Part shown: one piece after another, positions 56,056 through 64,000 of the stretch
How positions within the stretch are numbered: the first letter of the stretch is position 1
Layout of the letters: every line of letters starts with the position of its first letter
NCBI GenBank assembly: GCA_029977845.1
Contig: JAPOKC010000009.1
Span: 1-64,000 of the forward strand
Length of the DNA stretch: 64,000 nucleotides
Reading direction: 5' to 3'
From: Mycobacteriaceae bacterium
GTDB taxonomy: Bacteria > Actinomycetota > Actinomycetes > Mycobacteriales > Mycobacteriaceae
The notes under the pieces: generated by a model
Database searches by the model: none
What the model was told of the DNA's origin: nothing
What the model saw: only the letters and a program-made list of their open reading frames with translations
Position numbers and translations under genes: made by a program

Positions 56056-56421
56056 TCAAGCCTCCTGCGCCACCAGCCGGCGGCGCACCTCGGCGGCCAG
56101 GTCCTCGGCGGACAGCTCACTGGGCGAGACCCGCACCTCGATCGGCAGCCGAACCTCATCGGCCGAAAGGTACGCCGCGGCCAGCAGCGCCTCGATCGGT
56201 GAGCGGCTGAACACCCGCGCCACCATGATCACCGTCTCGGCCTTCGGCCGGGTCTTGCCGTGCAGCCAGTTGCACACCGACAGCCGCCCGATGCCGATCC
56301 GCGCGGCGATCTGCGACTGTGTCTGGCCGGCGGCGATGCGGCGCAGATATTCCGGCCACGTCTCGCTTGACCTTGCCTCCGGTGAAGCGCCGACGACTGC
56401 GCCATCGATCACATAATCCAT
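56056..56421 (-). CDS. small XRE-type helix-turn-helix regulator
   Basis: A 121-aa protein with an HTH at about 25-60 (WPEYLRRIAAGQTQSQIAARIGIGRLSVCNWLHGKTRPKAETV). A C-terminal extension ends with an acidic/basic helix SAEDLAAEVRRRL. The ATG at 56421 has a very strong GGGGAGGGG site. It lies downstream of the amidohydrolase in the same direction with a 64-bp gap. Target unknown. Confidence 0.75.
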   Translation of the reverse strand: MDYVIDGAVVGASPEARSSETWPEYLRRIAAGQTQSQIAARIGIGRLSVCNWLHGKTRPKAETVIMVARVFSRSPIEALLAAAYLSADEVRLPIEVRVSPSELSAEDLAAEVRRRLVAQEA

Positions 56422-56485
56422 TTGTTTCCCCTCCCCGCCGACAACGATAGAGAGGGGGCCCGACAAAAAACCCCGGCCGGTTATG

Positions 56486-58201
56486 TCAGCAGCAGCCGCC
56501 GGCGTGACTCTTGAGGCTGGCGAAGTAGGCGTGCTCGCCCGGATCGGTGGCGCCGACCGCGCCGAGGAAGCGGGGGATGTCGATGCGTTCGCCGCCCAGC
56601 CAGGTCCCGTTGACCGTCGCGATATCGGCAAGCTGGACCGGGTCCACGGCGTAGGGGTCGGCGGCCAGTTCGGTGAAGTCGGCCAGCTTGCCCGGCGTGA
56701 TCGACCCGACGAGGTTGTCCCGGAACAGGGTCCGGGCGGCGTTGATGGTGTGGGCGCGCAGCGCCAGATCCAGTGCCATCACCTGATCGCCGGCGTGCAC
56801 CGCTCCCGAACTGGTGCGTCGAGTGACCGCGGTGGCGATGTTGAGGATCGGCGACGGCGGCGAGACCGAGCCGTCGTTGTGGAAGGACAGCGTCGCCCCG
56901 GACGCGGCGGCATCGCCGAAGGCCTGCCAGGGAGCGCCGAACTCGGGGGCGAACATCTGCCCGTCGAGCAGATCACCCCAGTAGTAGTACTGGAACGGCG
57001 ACATCGACATATAGACCCCGAGGCCGGCCGCCCGGTTGAACTGCGGCCGCCGCCCCCCGCCGGCATGCTCGATGCGCCAGCGGTGATCGGTGCCGAGCAG
57101 TCCGTTGCGTTTGAGCGCCCCCTCATAGGCGTCCAGCGCCTGATCGATGGCCAGGTCGCCGTTGGCGTGGATGGCCATCTGCCAGCCTGCGCCGGCGGCC
57201 CGATCCAGGATCGCGGCAAGTTGAGCGGGCTTGTAGAGCAGCGACTGCGCCCCACCGGACGTCGCCGGGTTGATGCCGGCCCGTTCGGTGACCACGGTGT
57301 CCAGGTACGGGAACGAGGTGGCGATGTTGCCCACCCAGGGTGAGCCGTCGGTCCAGAGCTTGATGCCCTGTTTGACGACCATCTCCTTGCCGACCGCGAA
57401 GGTGATCGGGTCGGCGAAGGTCTTGTTGGTCGACACCTCGTACACGCTGACCCGCAGCGGGCATGACGGCGCCGCGGCCAGTGCCGTGTAGCCGGGCTTC
57501 ATCGTCGCCTCGAACGCCATATCCGAGGTGGAGGTGTAGCCGGCCCGGGACATCGTGGCGTAGTACTGCGCCCCGGCTGCAAGCGGATTGCCCATCTTGT
57601 CCAGGATGGGACCGGTGACGATGAACAGGACCGGCAGTTCGAAGCCCTGACCGTCGAGGCTGCCGTCGGGCTTGCGGCCGAAGTGGCCGCCGACCGGATC
57701 GGCGGGGGGTGTGACGTCCCAACCGCGGGTCTTCATGAACGCGGTGTTGAAGTAGATGCCGTGACCGGAGTTGTCGGTGATGACGGCCACCCGGTCGCCG
57801 AAGATGCGGTCCAGTTCATCGACCTTCGGGGCGGGGCGCTCCTGCAGCAGTGCGTCGAAGCCGGAGAACAGCAGCGGCTGTGCGGGGTCGGTGCGTGCGA
57901 TCGCCTGCGTGAACACCTGCTCGACACCGGCCCAGGTGGGCACCTTGAACGGGGTGATGTCGTTGACCGGCGGGTTGAGTGTGACACCGCTGAGCAGTGG
58001 GTGGCTGTGCGGTTCGATCAGTCCAGGCAGCAGCGCGGCGGCGCCGGTGTCGACGACCTCGGCGCCGGGCAGCGCCGCGCGGCACTCGTCGAGGGTCCCG
58101 ACGGCCAGGATCCGGCCCCCCGACACGGCGACGGCTTCGGCCCTGGGCTTGCCCGGATCCATCGTGATGACGGTCCCGGCCGTGAGAATGCGATCAGCCA
58201 T
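56486..58201 (-). CDS. amidohydrolase family protein (YtcJ-like)
   Basis: A 571-aa metal-dependent hydrolase with an N-terminal beta domain, metal motif PHSHP (LIEPHSHPLLSG), a lysine in VVKQGIKLWTDGSPW, AIHANGDLAID, RIEHAGG and a late FHNDGS. This is the YtcJ class, whose substrates are mostly unknown. The ATG at 58201 gives the standard MADRILTAGTVITMDP opening. It is divergent from cobD across 32 bp. Confidence 0.87.
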   Translation of the reverse strand: MADRILTAGTVITMDPGKPRAEAVAVSGGRILAVGTLDECRAALPGAEVVDTGAAALLPGLIEPHSHPLLSGVTLNPPVNDITPFKVPTWAGVEQVFTQAIARTDPAQPLLFSGFDALLQERPAPKVDELDRIFGDRVAVITDNSGHGIYFNTAFMKTRGWDVTPPADPVGGHFGRKPDGSLDGQGFELPVLFIVTGPILDKMGNPLAAGAQYYATMSRAGYTSTSDMAFEATMKPGYTALAAAPSCPLRVSVYEVSTNKTFADPITFAVGKEMVVKQGIKLWTDGSPWVGNIATSFPYLDTVVTERAGINPATSGGAQSLLYKPAQLAAILDRAAGAGWQMAIHANGDLAIDQALDAYEGALKRNGLLGTDHRWRIEHAGGGRRPQFNRAAGLGVYMSMSPFQYYYWGDLLDGQMFAPEFGAPWQAFGDAAASGATLSFHNDGSVSPPSPILNIATAVTRRTSSGAVHAGDQVMALDLALRAHTINAARTLFRDNLVGSITPGKLADFTELAADPYAVDPVQLADIATVNGTWLGGERIDIPRFLGAVGATDPGEHAYFASLKSHAGGCC

Positions 58202-58233
58202 GAGGGGCAGTGTTACATGTGTGAGACGCTGCG

Positions 58234-59187
58234 GTGGTGAGATCGCTTGCGGCCGGGCTCGTGGCCGCCTACCTCGGCGATCTGATCTTCGGTGATCCCT
58301 CAAGGGGGCATCCGGTTGCCGGATTCGGGCGAACGGCCGACGCACTGGAAGCGCTCACCTACCGGGACAGCCGAACCGCGGGTGTCGTGCACACCGCCGC
58401 TCTGGTCGGCGCCGTGGTGGCCGGCGCAGCCGTGCTTCAGCGGGCGACCGGTGGTGCCGCCAGGCTCGTGGTCCTGGCGGTGGGCACCTGGGCAGCGCTG
58501 GGCGGTACGACGCTGGTGCGCACCGCGAACACGATGGCCGACCTGCTCGCCGCCGGTGATGTGGAGGGGGCCCGCGCCTTGTTGCCCTCGCTGTGCGGGC
58601 GGGACCCGAACTCGCTGGACGGGTCCGGTCTGGCCCGCGCGGCGTGCGAGTCGGTGGCGGAGAACACCTCGGACGCCACCGTCGCACCGCTGCTGTGGGC
58701 GGCGATCGCCGGGCTGCCCGGGGTGCTGGGCTACCGCGCGATCAACACACTGGACGCGATGATCGGGCACCGCTCACCTCGATACGCCCGATTCGGCTGG
58801 GCAGCGGCGCGACTCGACGATCTCGCCAACTACCCGGCGGCCCGGCTGACCGGTGCGCTGACCGTCGGCTGCGCGCCGCTGATCGGCGGTTCGCCGGGCG
58901 GCGCGCTGCGGGCCTGGCGACGCGACGCCCGGCGGCATCCGAGTCCGAACGCGGGGGTGGCCGAGGCGGCCTTCGCCGGGGCGCTGGGCTTGCGACTCGG
59001 CGGGCCCACCCAGTACGGCCATCAGTTGGAGATCCGTCCGACGCTGGGTGACGGTCACCCGCCGGAGGTCGAGGACCTGCGCCGGACCGCGCGGTTGTCC
59101 AGGCTGGTTCAATCCGGCGCGGTCGTGGTCGCCGTACTGCTCACGGGCGCCGGCCGTAGCGGTCGGCGAGTTTTTCCTCGGTCGTGA
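58234..59187 (+). CDS. cobD: adenosylcobinamide-phosphate synthase CobD/CbiB
   Basis: A 317-aa membrane protein of the CbiB family that attaches the aminopropanol arm in cobalamin synthesis. Recognisable segments are YLGDLIFGDPSRGHPVAGFGR, CESVAENTSDATVAPLLWAA, INTLDAMIGHRSPRYARFGW and a late PNAGVAEAAFAGALG. GTG start at 58234 or 58237. It overlaps the convergent SURF1 gene by 47 bp. Matches Rv2236c. Confidence 0.92.
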   Translation: MVRSLAAGLVAAYLGDLIFGDPSRGHPVAGFGRTADALEALTYRDSRTAGVVHTAALVGAVVAGAAVLQRATGGAARLVVLAVGTWAALGGTTLVRTANTMADLLAAGDVEGARALLPSLCGRDPNSLDGSGLARAACESVAENTSDATVAPLLWAAIAGLPGVLGYRAINTLDAMIGHRSPRYARFGWAAARLDDLANYPAARLTGALTVGCAPLIGGSPGGALRAWRRDARRHPSPNAGVAEAAFAGALGLRLGGPTQYGHQLEIRPTLGDGHPPEVEDLRRTARLSRLVQSGAVVVAVLLTGAGRSGRRVFPRS

Positions 59188-59956
59188 GCGGCGCCGGGGG
59201 ACCGCCGGCGGCGTCCTTGCGGACGGCCGCCTCCCGGCGGCGGGTCCGGACCTCAGTGAGCACGAAGTAGCCGAGGCCGATCGGGGCCAGTATGCCGAAC
59301 GCGATCCACTGGATGCCGTAGGACAGGAACGGCCCGGCGTCGAGCTGGGGCAGGGCGAGCGCGCCCAGTCCTCCCGGTTGGTCGTCGACCAGTTGCAGGT
59401 ACGAACCGGTCAGCGGTGTGCTGGTGAGCGCTGCGATCTGCCGGGTGTCGATGGCGTACACCTGCTGGACACCGCCCTCGCGGAACGGTTGTTTGTCACC
59501 GGTCGGGGCCGTCTCCGAATCGCGTACCCGCGCCGTGACGGTGACGGTTCCGGCTGGGGGGTCGGGGATGGCCGGGACTCCGGTCACCTGAACCGGCCGC
59601 ACATATCCGCGGTTCACCAGAACCGTCGGGCCGTTCCGCACCGCGAACGGGGTGAGCACCTCGAATGCCGGCGCGCCGTCGATGACACGCAGCCGGGCCA
59701 GAACGGTGGCGGCGGGCAGGTAACGGCCCGTCGCGGTGACCCGCCGCCACTGTGCGTCTGGCGCGACCGAATCCTGTTGGGGCAGAACCGTTGTAACCGA
59801 AACCAGATCGGCCGACAGTGACGCCTGAATCTGGTTGTTCTCCCGACTGGTGCGGGTGTTCTTGCCCAGCTGCCACGGCGCCAGCACGGTGAAGCACAGG
59901 TAGGCGAAGGCCACCACGACAAGGCTCAGTGCGAGCCAGCCCGCCCAGCGCCGCAT
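59141..59956 (-). CDS. SURF1-family cytochrome oxidase biogenesis protein (Rv2235-like)
   Basis: A 271-aa protein with one TM at each end (LALSLVVVAFAYLCFTVLAPWQLGKN, and WIAFGILAPIGLGYFVLTEV) around an extracytoplasmic domain with GPTVLVNRGYVRP, the SURF1 pattern. It probably assists haem a insertion into cytochrome oxidase. Its start codon overlaps the ptpA stop by one base. Confidence 0.88.
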   Translation of the reverse strand: MRRWAGWLALSLVVVAFAYLCFTVLAPWQLGKNTRTSRENNQIQASLSADLVSVTTVLPQQDSVAPDAQWRRVTATGRYLPAATVLARLRVIDGAPAFEVLTPFAVRNGPTVLVNRGYVRPVQVTGVPAIPDPPAGTVTVTARVRDSETAPTGDKQPFREGGVQQVYAIDTRQIAALTSTPLTGSYLQLVDDQPGGLGALALPQLDAGPFLSYGIQWIAFGILAPIGLGYFVLTEVRTRRREAAVRKDAAGGPPAPLTTEEKLADRYGRRP

Positions 59957-60450
59957 CAGTTCACCGAACCTTGTCCGGCCAGCCGGTCGTCCACCCAGGA
60001 ATGCAGACCCGGCAGGGCCGCGTCGATGACGCCGAAGACCTCTTCGAAGTCGGCGTGGTCGCCGTAATAGGGATCCTCGACGTCAGGAACATGCGCCCCC
60101 GCTCGCGGATCGAACGAGCGCATCATCCGCAGGCGTTCGGGTTCCACGCCCCAATCGGTCAGAATGCGGAAATGGTTGCGGCCCAACGCGATCACCAGAT
60201 CGGCGCCCAGATGCTCCTCGCCCACCTGCGCTGCCCGGTGGTCGGTGGGATAGCCGCGCTCGCGCAGCACCCGTACCGCGCGTTCGTCGGCCTCGGACCC
60301 GATGTGCCAGCCGCCGGTGCCGGCGCTGCTCACCCGGACCACCTCGGACAGGCCGCGTTCGGCGATCTGATGGGCGAAAATCTTCTCGGCCATCGGGGAC
60401 CGACAGATGTTGCCCGAACAGACGAATGTGATGTGCAACCGCTCAGTCAC
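59956..60450 (-). CDS. ptpA: low-molecular-weight protein tyrosine phosphatase PtpA
   Basis: A 164-aa LMW-PTP with the P-loop VCSGNICRSP (Cys11, Arg17) and the general-acid Asp in VEDPYYGDH. Length is one more than M. tuberculosis PtpA. The GTG start overlaps the HAD gene stop by 8 bp. In pathogens PtpA is secreted; no signal peptide is present here. Confidence 0.92.
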   Translation of the reverse strand: MTERLHITFVCSGNICRSPMAEKIFAHQIAERGLSEVVRVSSAGTGGWHIGSEADERAVRVLRERGYPTDHRAAQVGEEHLGADLVIALGRNHFRILTDWGVEPERLRMMRSFDPRAGAHVPDVEDPYYGDHADFEEVFGVIDAALPGLHSWVDDRLAGQGSVN

Positions 60451-61099
60451 CGGCCACTCCCAGCGCCGTGCGCAGTTCATCGACCGTCGCAACCGAGGTC
60501 AGCGGCTGGATCGATCCGGCCCCGGTGAAATCGCCGGCGCCGTAGCCCCACTCGACGACCACCGTCTCGATGCCGTGCTCGGCGGCGCCCACCACGTCGT
60601 GTTCACGGTCACCCACCATGATCACCCGGTCGGGCAGTCCTCCGAGCTGAGCCAGCGCATGGCTGAGCACCTCGGCCTTGGTCGCCCGGCTGCCGTCCGC
60701 GGTGGCTCCGGCGATGACCTCGAAGTGCCCGGCGATACCGAAGTGCTCGAGGATCAGCCGCGCGGTCTGCTCGACCTTGGAGGTCGCCACCGCCAGCCGG
60801 ATGCCGGCGCCGCGAAGATCGGCCAGCAGCTCGGCGATCCCGTCATAGAGGCTGTTCATCGCCCAGCCCCGGCTGACGTAGTCGGCGCGATAGGCGCTCA
60901 GCGCCTCGCCGGCACGCTCGTCGAGGCCCAGGGTGGCCAGAGTGTCCTGGATCGGCGGCCCCACCACGCGTGCGGCGAGGTCACCGGTGGGCACCTCGGC
61001 CCCGACAGCGGCCAGCGCGTGGCAGAAGCTGGCCACGACGCCCTCGGCGGAATCGGTCAGCGTGCCGTCGAGGTCGAAGATCACCAACTGCGCCGTCAC
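60443..61099 (-). CDS. HAD-superfamily hydrolase, PtkA-like
   Basis: A 218-aa HAD protein with motif [13 protein letters not shown], motif II AVATSK and motif [14 protein letters not shown]. It resembles phosphoglycolate phosphatase and corresponds by position to Rv2232 (PtkA), reported as a tyrosine kinase phosphorylating PtpA. The protein is shorter than Rv2232 at the N-terminus. GTG start at 61099 with GACAAT six bases upstream on the minus strand. Confidence 0.83.
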   Translation of the reverse strand: MTAQLVIFDLDGTLTDSAEGVVASFCHALAAVGAEVPTGDLAARVVGPPIQDTLATLGLDERAGEALSAYRADYVSRGWAMNSLYDGIAELLADLRGAGIRLAVATSKVEQTARLILEHFGIAGHFEVIAGATADGSRATKAEVLSHALAQLGGLPDRVIMVGDREHDVVGAAEHGIETVVVEWGYGAGDFTGAGSIQPLTSVATVDELRTALGVAGD

Positions 61100-61130
61100 C
61101 GCTCCATTGTCGCGCACTAGTGTTGCGCGG
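61100..61130. promoter_or_regulatory. divergent leaderless promoter pair (HAD / Nif3-like)
   Basis: Plus strand: TAGTGT (61118-61123) seven bases before GTG 61131. Minus strand: GACAAT six bases before GTG 61099. The spacer is only 31 bp, so both transcripts are probably leaderless. Confidence 0.45.
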
Positions 61131-62252
61131 GTGAGTGGCGTGCGCTTAGCCGAGATCATCGATGTGCTGGACGCCGCCTATCCGCCGGCGCTGGCCCATG
61201 ACTGGGACTCGGTCGGTCTGGTGTGCGGCGATCCCGACGACGTCATCGGATCGGTGACCGTCGCCGTCGACCCCACCGCCGCCGTCGTCGACACCGTCGG
61301 ACAGCGTGGCCTGCTGCTGGCCCACCACCCGCTGCTGCTGAGGGGGGTCGACACCGTCGCGGCGAGCACCCCCAAGGGGGCGCTGATCCACAAGCTCATC
61401 CGCAAGGGCGCGGCACTGTTCACCGCCCACACCAATGCCGACGCCGCAAGCCCGGGGGTCTCCGACGCACTTGCGCAGCGGTTGGGACTCACGGTGGAGG
61501 CGGTGCTCGATCCGGCCTCCGGCGGATCTGCTCTGGACAAGTGGGTGGTCTTCACACCGCCCACCGACTCCGAGGCGGTTCGGGCCGCCCTGTTCGCGGC
61601 CGGGGCCGGGCGCATCGGTGACTACTCGTGCTGCAGTTGGACCGCGACCGGCACCGGGCAGTTCCTGCCCGAGCAGGGTGCCGCCCCGGCCATCGGGGCG
61701 ATCGGGGAGATCGAACGGCTGACCGAGGACCGCATCGAGGTGATCGCACCCGCGGCCATCCGACCGGGGGTGCTGGCGGCGATGCGCGCGGCGCACCCGT
61801 ACGAGGAACCCGCCTTCGACGTGTTCAGTCTCGCGCCGTTGCCGGCCGGGGTGGGGATCGGACGGATCGGCGCGCTGCCCACCCCGCAACGTTTCGCCGA
61901 CTTCGTCGCCCGGGTGCGTGCGGCGCTACCGGAGACCACCTGGGGGGTTCGCGGCGCCGGTGATCCCGACGCGTTGATCTCCCGGGTGGCGGTCAGCGGC
62001 GGCGCGGGGGACGCACTGCTGGGCGCTGCCGCCAGCGCCGGGGTGCAGGCCTACGTCACCTCCGATCTGCGCCACCATCCCGCCGATGAGCATCGCCGCC
62101 GCAGTGACGTCGCCCTGGTAGACGTGGCGCACTGGGCCAGCGAGTTCCCGTGGTGCGAACAGGCCGCCGCGCTGCTGGTCCGGCATTTCGGTGATGCGCT
62201 GCCGGTCACCGTGTGTCCGTTGCGAACTGATCCCTGGAATATCGAGATATGA
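61131..62252 (+). CDS. Nif3-like (DUF34) dinuclear metal-center protein (Rv2230c-like)
   Basis: A 373-aa Nif3/DUF34 protein, also known as a GTP cyclohydrolase I type 2-like family. Metal residues are in LLAHHPLLL and [12 protein letters not shown], and the C-terminal [10 protein letters not shown] and [10 protein letters not shown]; a central CutA-like insertion includes [12 protein letters not shown]. Function remains debated. It starts the run of three same-strand genes up to the window end. Confidence 0.9.
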   Translation: MSGVRLAEIIDVLDAAYPPALAHDWDSVGLVCGDPDDVIGSVTVAVDPTAAVVDTVGQRGLLLAHHPLLLRGVDTVAASTPKGALIHKLIRKGAALFTAHTNADAASPGVSDALAQRLGLTVEAVLDPASGGSALDKWVVFTPPTDSEAVRAALFAAGAGRIGDYSCCSWTATGTGQFLPEQGAAPAIGAIGEIERLTEDRIEVIAPAAIRPGVLAAMRAAHPYEEPAFDVFSLAPLPAGVGIGRIGALPTPQRFADFVARVRAALPETTWGVRGAGDPDALISRVAVSGGAGDALLGAAASAGVQAYVTSDLRHHPADEHRRRSDVALVDVAHWASEFPWCEQAAALLVRHFGDALPVTVCPLRTDPWNIEI

Positions 62253-62261
62253 AAGCCGGAC

Positions 62262-62987
62262 ATGAAAAGTGAAGTAGCACAGCAACGTTCACTGCTGAGT
62301 CTCGCCGAGGTCGACGCGGAGCTGGGCCGGCTGGCGCACCGCGCCGCTCATCTTCCCGAGCAGCAGCGCTACGACCAGGCGCTGGCCGAGCAGCGCGAGG
62401 CGGCCGACCGGCTCGGTGTTCTCGGAATCGCACTGGAGGACATCGACGCCGAGATCGCCAAACTGGAGGGTGAGGTCGACGCGGTGCGCAAGCGCGAGGA
62501 CCGGGACCGGGGTCTGCTCGACGGCGGGTCGGTCAGCGACTCCAAACAACTCGAGGAACTCCAGCACGAACTGGGCACCCTGGAGCGTCGGCAGAGTTCT
62601 CTGGAGGATGCTCTGCTCGAGGTGATGGAGCGCCGCGAACAACTGGCCGCCGAGCAGGCGCAGGCCCGGGCCCGGCTCGATGAGTGTGATACCGAAGTCG
62701 ACGCTGCGCGCCTGGCCCGCGATGAGGCCCTCGTCGGTGTCGAGGAGGGGCGCACCGAACGCGCCGCCCATCGCGCCGGACTGGTCGCGACCCTCGACTC
62801 CGCACTGGTGGACCTGTACGAAAACCGCCGCGCGGCATCGGGTGTCGGAGCAGGGCGCCTCGAGGCCGGCCGATGCGGCGCCTGCCGCATCGAGTTGGAC
62901 CGCGGTGAGATCGGCCGGATCACCGCGGCGGAGCCCGACGAGGTGCTGCACTGCCCGGAGTGCCGGGCCATCCTGGTGCGCCCGTGA
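62262..62987 (+). CDS. coiled-coil protein with C-terminal C4 zinc ribbon (Rv2229c-like)
   Basis: A 241-aa protein. Residues ~10-170 form a long Glu/Arg/Ala coiled coil. The C-terminal zinc ribbon has Cys pairs CGAC and CPEC. It resembles the zinc-ribbon family paired with RNase H genes; it may bind nucleic acid or a ribosomal partner, but no function is established. The ATG at 62262 is 9 bp after the Nif3-like gene. Confidence 0.87.
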   Translation: MKSEVAQQRSLLSLAEVDAELGRLAHRAAHLPEQQRYDQALAEQREAADRLGVLGIALEDIDAEIAKLEGEVDAVRKREDRDRGLLDGGSVSDSKQLEELQHELGTLERRQSSLEDALLEVMERREQLAAEQAQARARLDECDTEVDAARLARDEALVGVEEGRTERAAHRAGLVATLDSALVDLYENRRAASGVGAGRLEAGRCGACRIELDRGEIGRITAAEPDEVLHCPECRAILVRP

Positions 62988-63000
62988 GAGTTCTCATCTC

Positions 63001-64000
63001 GTGAAAGTCCTCATCGAAGCCGACGGCGGATCGCGCGGCAACCCCGGGCCGGCCGGATTCGGCTGTGTGGTCTGGTCGGCCGACCACGCCACCGTGCTGG
63101 CCGAACACGGCCAGGGAATCGGGATCACCACCAACAACGTCGCCGAATACCGCGGGCTGATCGCGGGACTGGAGGAGGCCCGCCGGCTCGGTGCCACCGA
63201 GGTCGCCGTGGCGATGGATTCCAAACTGGTCGTCGAGCAGATGAGCGGGCGCTGGAAGGTGAAGCACGCGGGGTTGGCGGAGTTGCATCAGCAGGCCCGC
63301 GCGCTGGCCTCCACCTTCGCCTCGGTGACGTACTCGTGGATTCCGCGGGAGCGCAACAAACATGCCGACCGGCTGGCCAACGAGGCAATGGACTCCGCTG
63401 CCGGCAATCCTGTCGACTCAGTTGCAGATCCGCCACCGTCGGCGGTCGCGGTTCCTGCTGCTGAGTGGACCGGAAACCGCGGCGGCCCCACCCGGTTCCT
63501 GCTGCTGCGCCACGGGCAGACCGAACTGTCGGTTGCGCGCAAGTACTCCGGCCGGGGCAATCCCGAGCTGACCGACGTCGGTCTGCGTCAAGCCGCGGAT
63601 GCCGCGCGCTATCTCGGTGGCAAGGGTGGTATCTCGGCTGTCATCACTTCGCCGTTGCAGCGGGCCCACGCCACCGCCGCAGCCGCCGCCGACGCACTGG
63701 GACTGCCGGTGCAGGTCGACGACGATCTCATCGAGACCGACTTCGGCGAATGGGAGGGCCTGACCTTCGCCGAGGCGGCCGAACGTGACCCGGATCTGCA
63801 CGGCCGCTGGCTGCGCGACACCGGTCTGCGGCCGCCGGGCGGGGAGAGTTTCGAGGAGGTGCAGAGCCGCATCGAACGGTCCCGGGACCGGATCATCGCC
63901 GAACACGGACCGTCGACCGTACTGGTGGTCTCGCACGTGACACCGATCAAGACCCTGCTGCGGCTGGCGCTGGGTGCGGGCACCAGCGTGCTGCACCGTC
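63001..64000 (+). CDS. bifunctional RNase H / histidine (acid) phosphatase, 3'-truncated by window end
   Basis: The frame runs from GTG 63001 to the window end without a stop. The N-terminal RNase HI domain begins LIEADGGSRGNPGPAGFG and continues with NNVAEYRGLIAGLEEA and MDSKLVVEQMSGRWKVKH. After a Pro/Ala linker (around 63420-63470) comes a CobC/phosphoglycerate-mutase domain with LLLRHGQTELS, DFGEWEGLTF and VSHVTPIKTLL. This is the Rv2228c fusion: RNase H removes RNA-DNA hybrids, and the second domain has acid phosphatase activity. The last residues and stop are outside the window. Confidence 0.93.
   Translation, partial: MKVLIEADGGSRGNPGPAGFGCVVWSADHATVLAEHGQGIGITTNNVAEYRGLIAGLEEARRLGATEVAVAMDSKLVVEQMSGRWKVKHAGLAELHQQARALASTFASVTYSWIPRERNKHADRLANEAMDSAAGNPVDSVADPPPSAVAVPAAEWTGNRGGPTRFLLLRHGQTELSVARKYSGRGNPELTDVGLRQAADAARYLGGKGGISAVITSPLQRAHATAAAAADALGLPVQVDDDLIETDFGEWEGLTFAEAAERDPDLHGRWLRDTGLRPPGGESFEEVQSRIERSRDRIIAEHGPSTVLVVSHVTPIKTLLRLALGAGTSVLHR

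Noticed and set aside
56440..56485. Rho-independent terminator after the amidohydrolase gene
   Set aside because: A GC-rich CCGGCCGG followed by six T on the minus strand is present, but the palindrome has no loop and no longer stem could be drawn with confidence.
58202..58233. Cobalamin riboswitch before cobD
   Set aside because: Only 32 bp separate cobD from the divergent amidohydrolase gene, far too short for a B12 aptamer, and no B12-box-like sequence was seen.

Overview
This window is high-GC actinobacterial chromosome, almost certainly from a pigmented, probably fast-growing Mycobacterium (Mycolicibacterium). Diagnostic content includes the fasII mycolate operon (fabD-acpM-kasA-kasB-accD6) with MabR and aceE, mscR, glpD2, ptpA, an MmpL transporter, DUF732, DUF5078 and DUF3145 proteins, and a 13E12-type HNH protein. 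From about 31 kb to the end, the gene order follows the M. tuberculosis Rv2260-to-Rv2228c stretch, as I remember it, with extra genes inserted. The left half does not follow that block.

Layout. 0-3.7 kb: end of an HNH/DUF222 gene, then a DmpP-like [2Fe-2S] reductase divergent from an acetaldehyde dehydrogenase/4-hydroxy-2-oxovalerate aldolase pair. 3.8-7.7 kb: fused ATP-grasp/alpha-E protein, transglutaminase-like protein and a secreted zinc peptidase. 7.7-11.7 kb: ornithine cyclodeaminase-like protein, Na+/H+ antiporter, DsbA-like protein and F420-type LLM oxidoreductase. 11.7-19.1 kb: a stretch rich in exported proteins (antiporter remnant, secreted nuclease, phytase-like protein, DUF4185, DUF5078 + MmpL, DUF732). 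20.5-29 kb: a tightly coupled carotenoid operon, crtE-crtI-crtB-crtYc-crtYd-crtT-like-crtU, followed by a Rieske oxygenase and an NAD(P)-dependent reductase. Its predicted product is an aromatic (isorenieratene-type) carotenoid, possibly modified further.

29-39.5 kb: LapA-like and SHOCT membrane proteins, a zinc alcohol dehydrogenase, mscR with a metallo-beta-lactamase-fold partner, a serine beta-lactamase-like protein, DUF3145, a SET-domain protein, a diacylglycerol kinase, an alkyl-DHAP-synthase-like flavoprotein, a TetR regulator and glpD2. 39.5-49.1 kb: the fasII operon, mabR and aceE, all on the minus strand, with a clear MabR-type inverted repeat upstream of fabD. 49.3-51 kb: lipoprotein, DUF3052, ahpE and tRNA-Val(TAC).

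51-58.2 kb: genes not expected at this position, comprising small exported proteins, an unknown 206-aa protein, a subtilase gene split by an in-frame amber codon, purU, a small XRE regulator and a YtcJ-type amidohydrolase. 58.2-64 kb: cobD, SURF1, ptpA, a HAD phosphatase (ptkA-like), a Nif3-like protein, a zinc-ribbon coiled-coil protein and the start of the RNase H/histidine-phosphatase fusion, cut by the window end.

Two architectural themes recur. Divergent neighbours often share a very short spacer (17-35 bp) holding back-to-back TANNNT -10 elements 5-7 nt from each start codon, which suggests overlapping leaderless promoters. Convergent neighbours often overlap, three times by sharing the same CTAG for both stop codons. 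No IS element, prophage, CRISPR array or rRNA was seen. No gene-free stretch exceeds 300 bp; the longest is 51539-51767 (229 bp).
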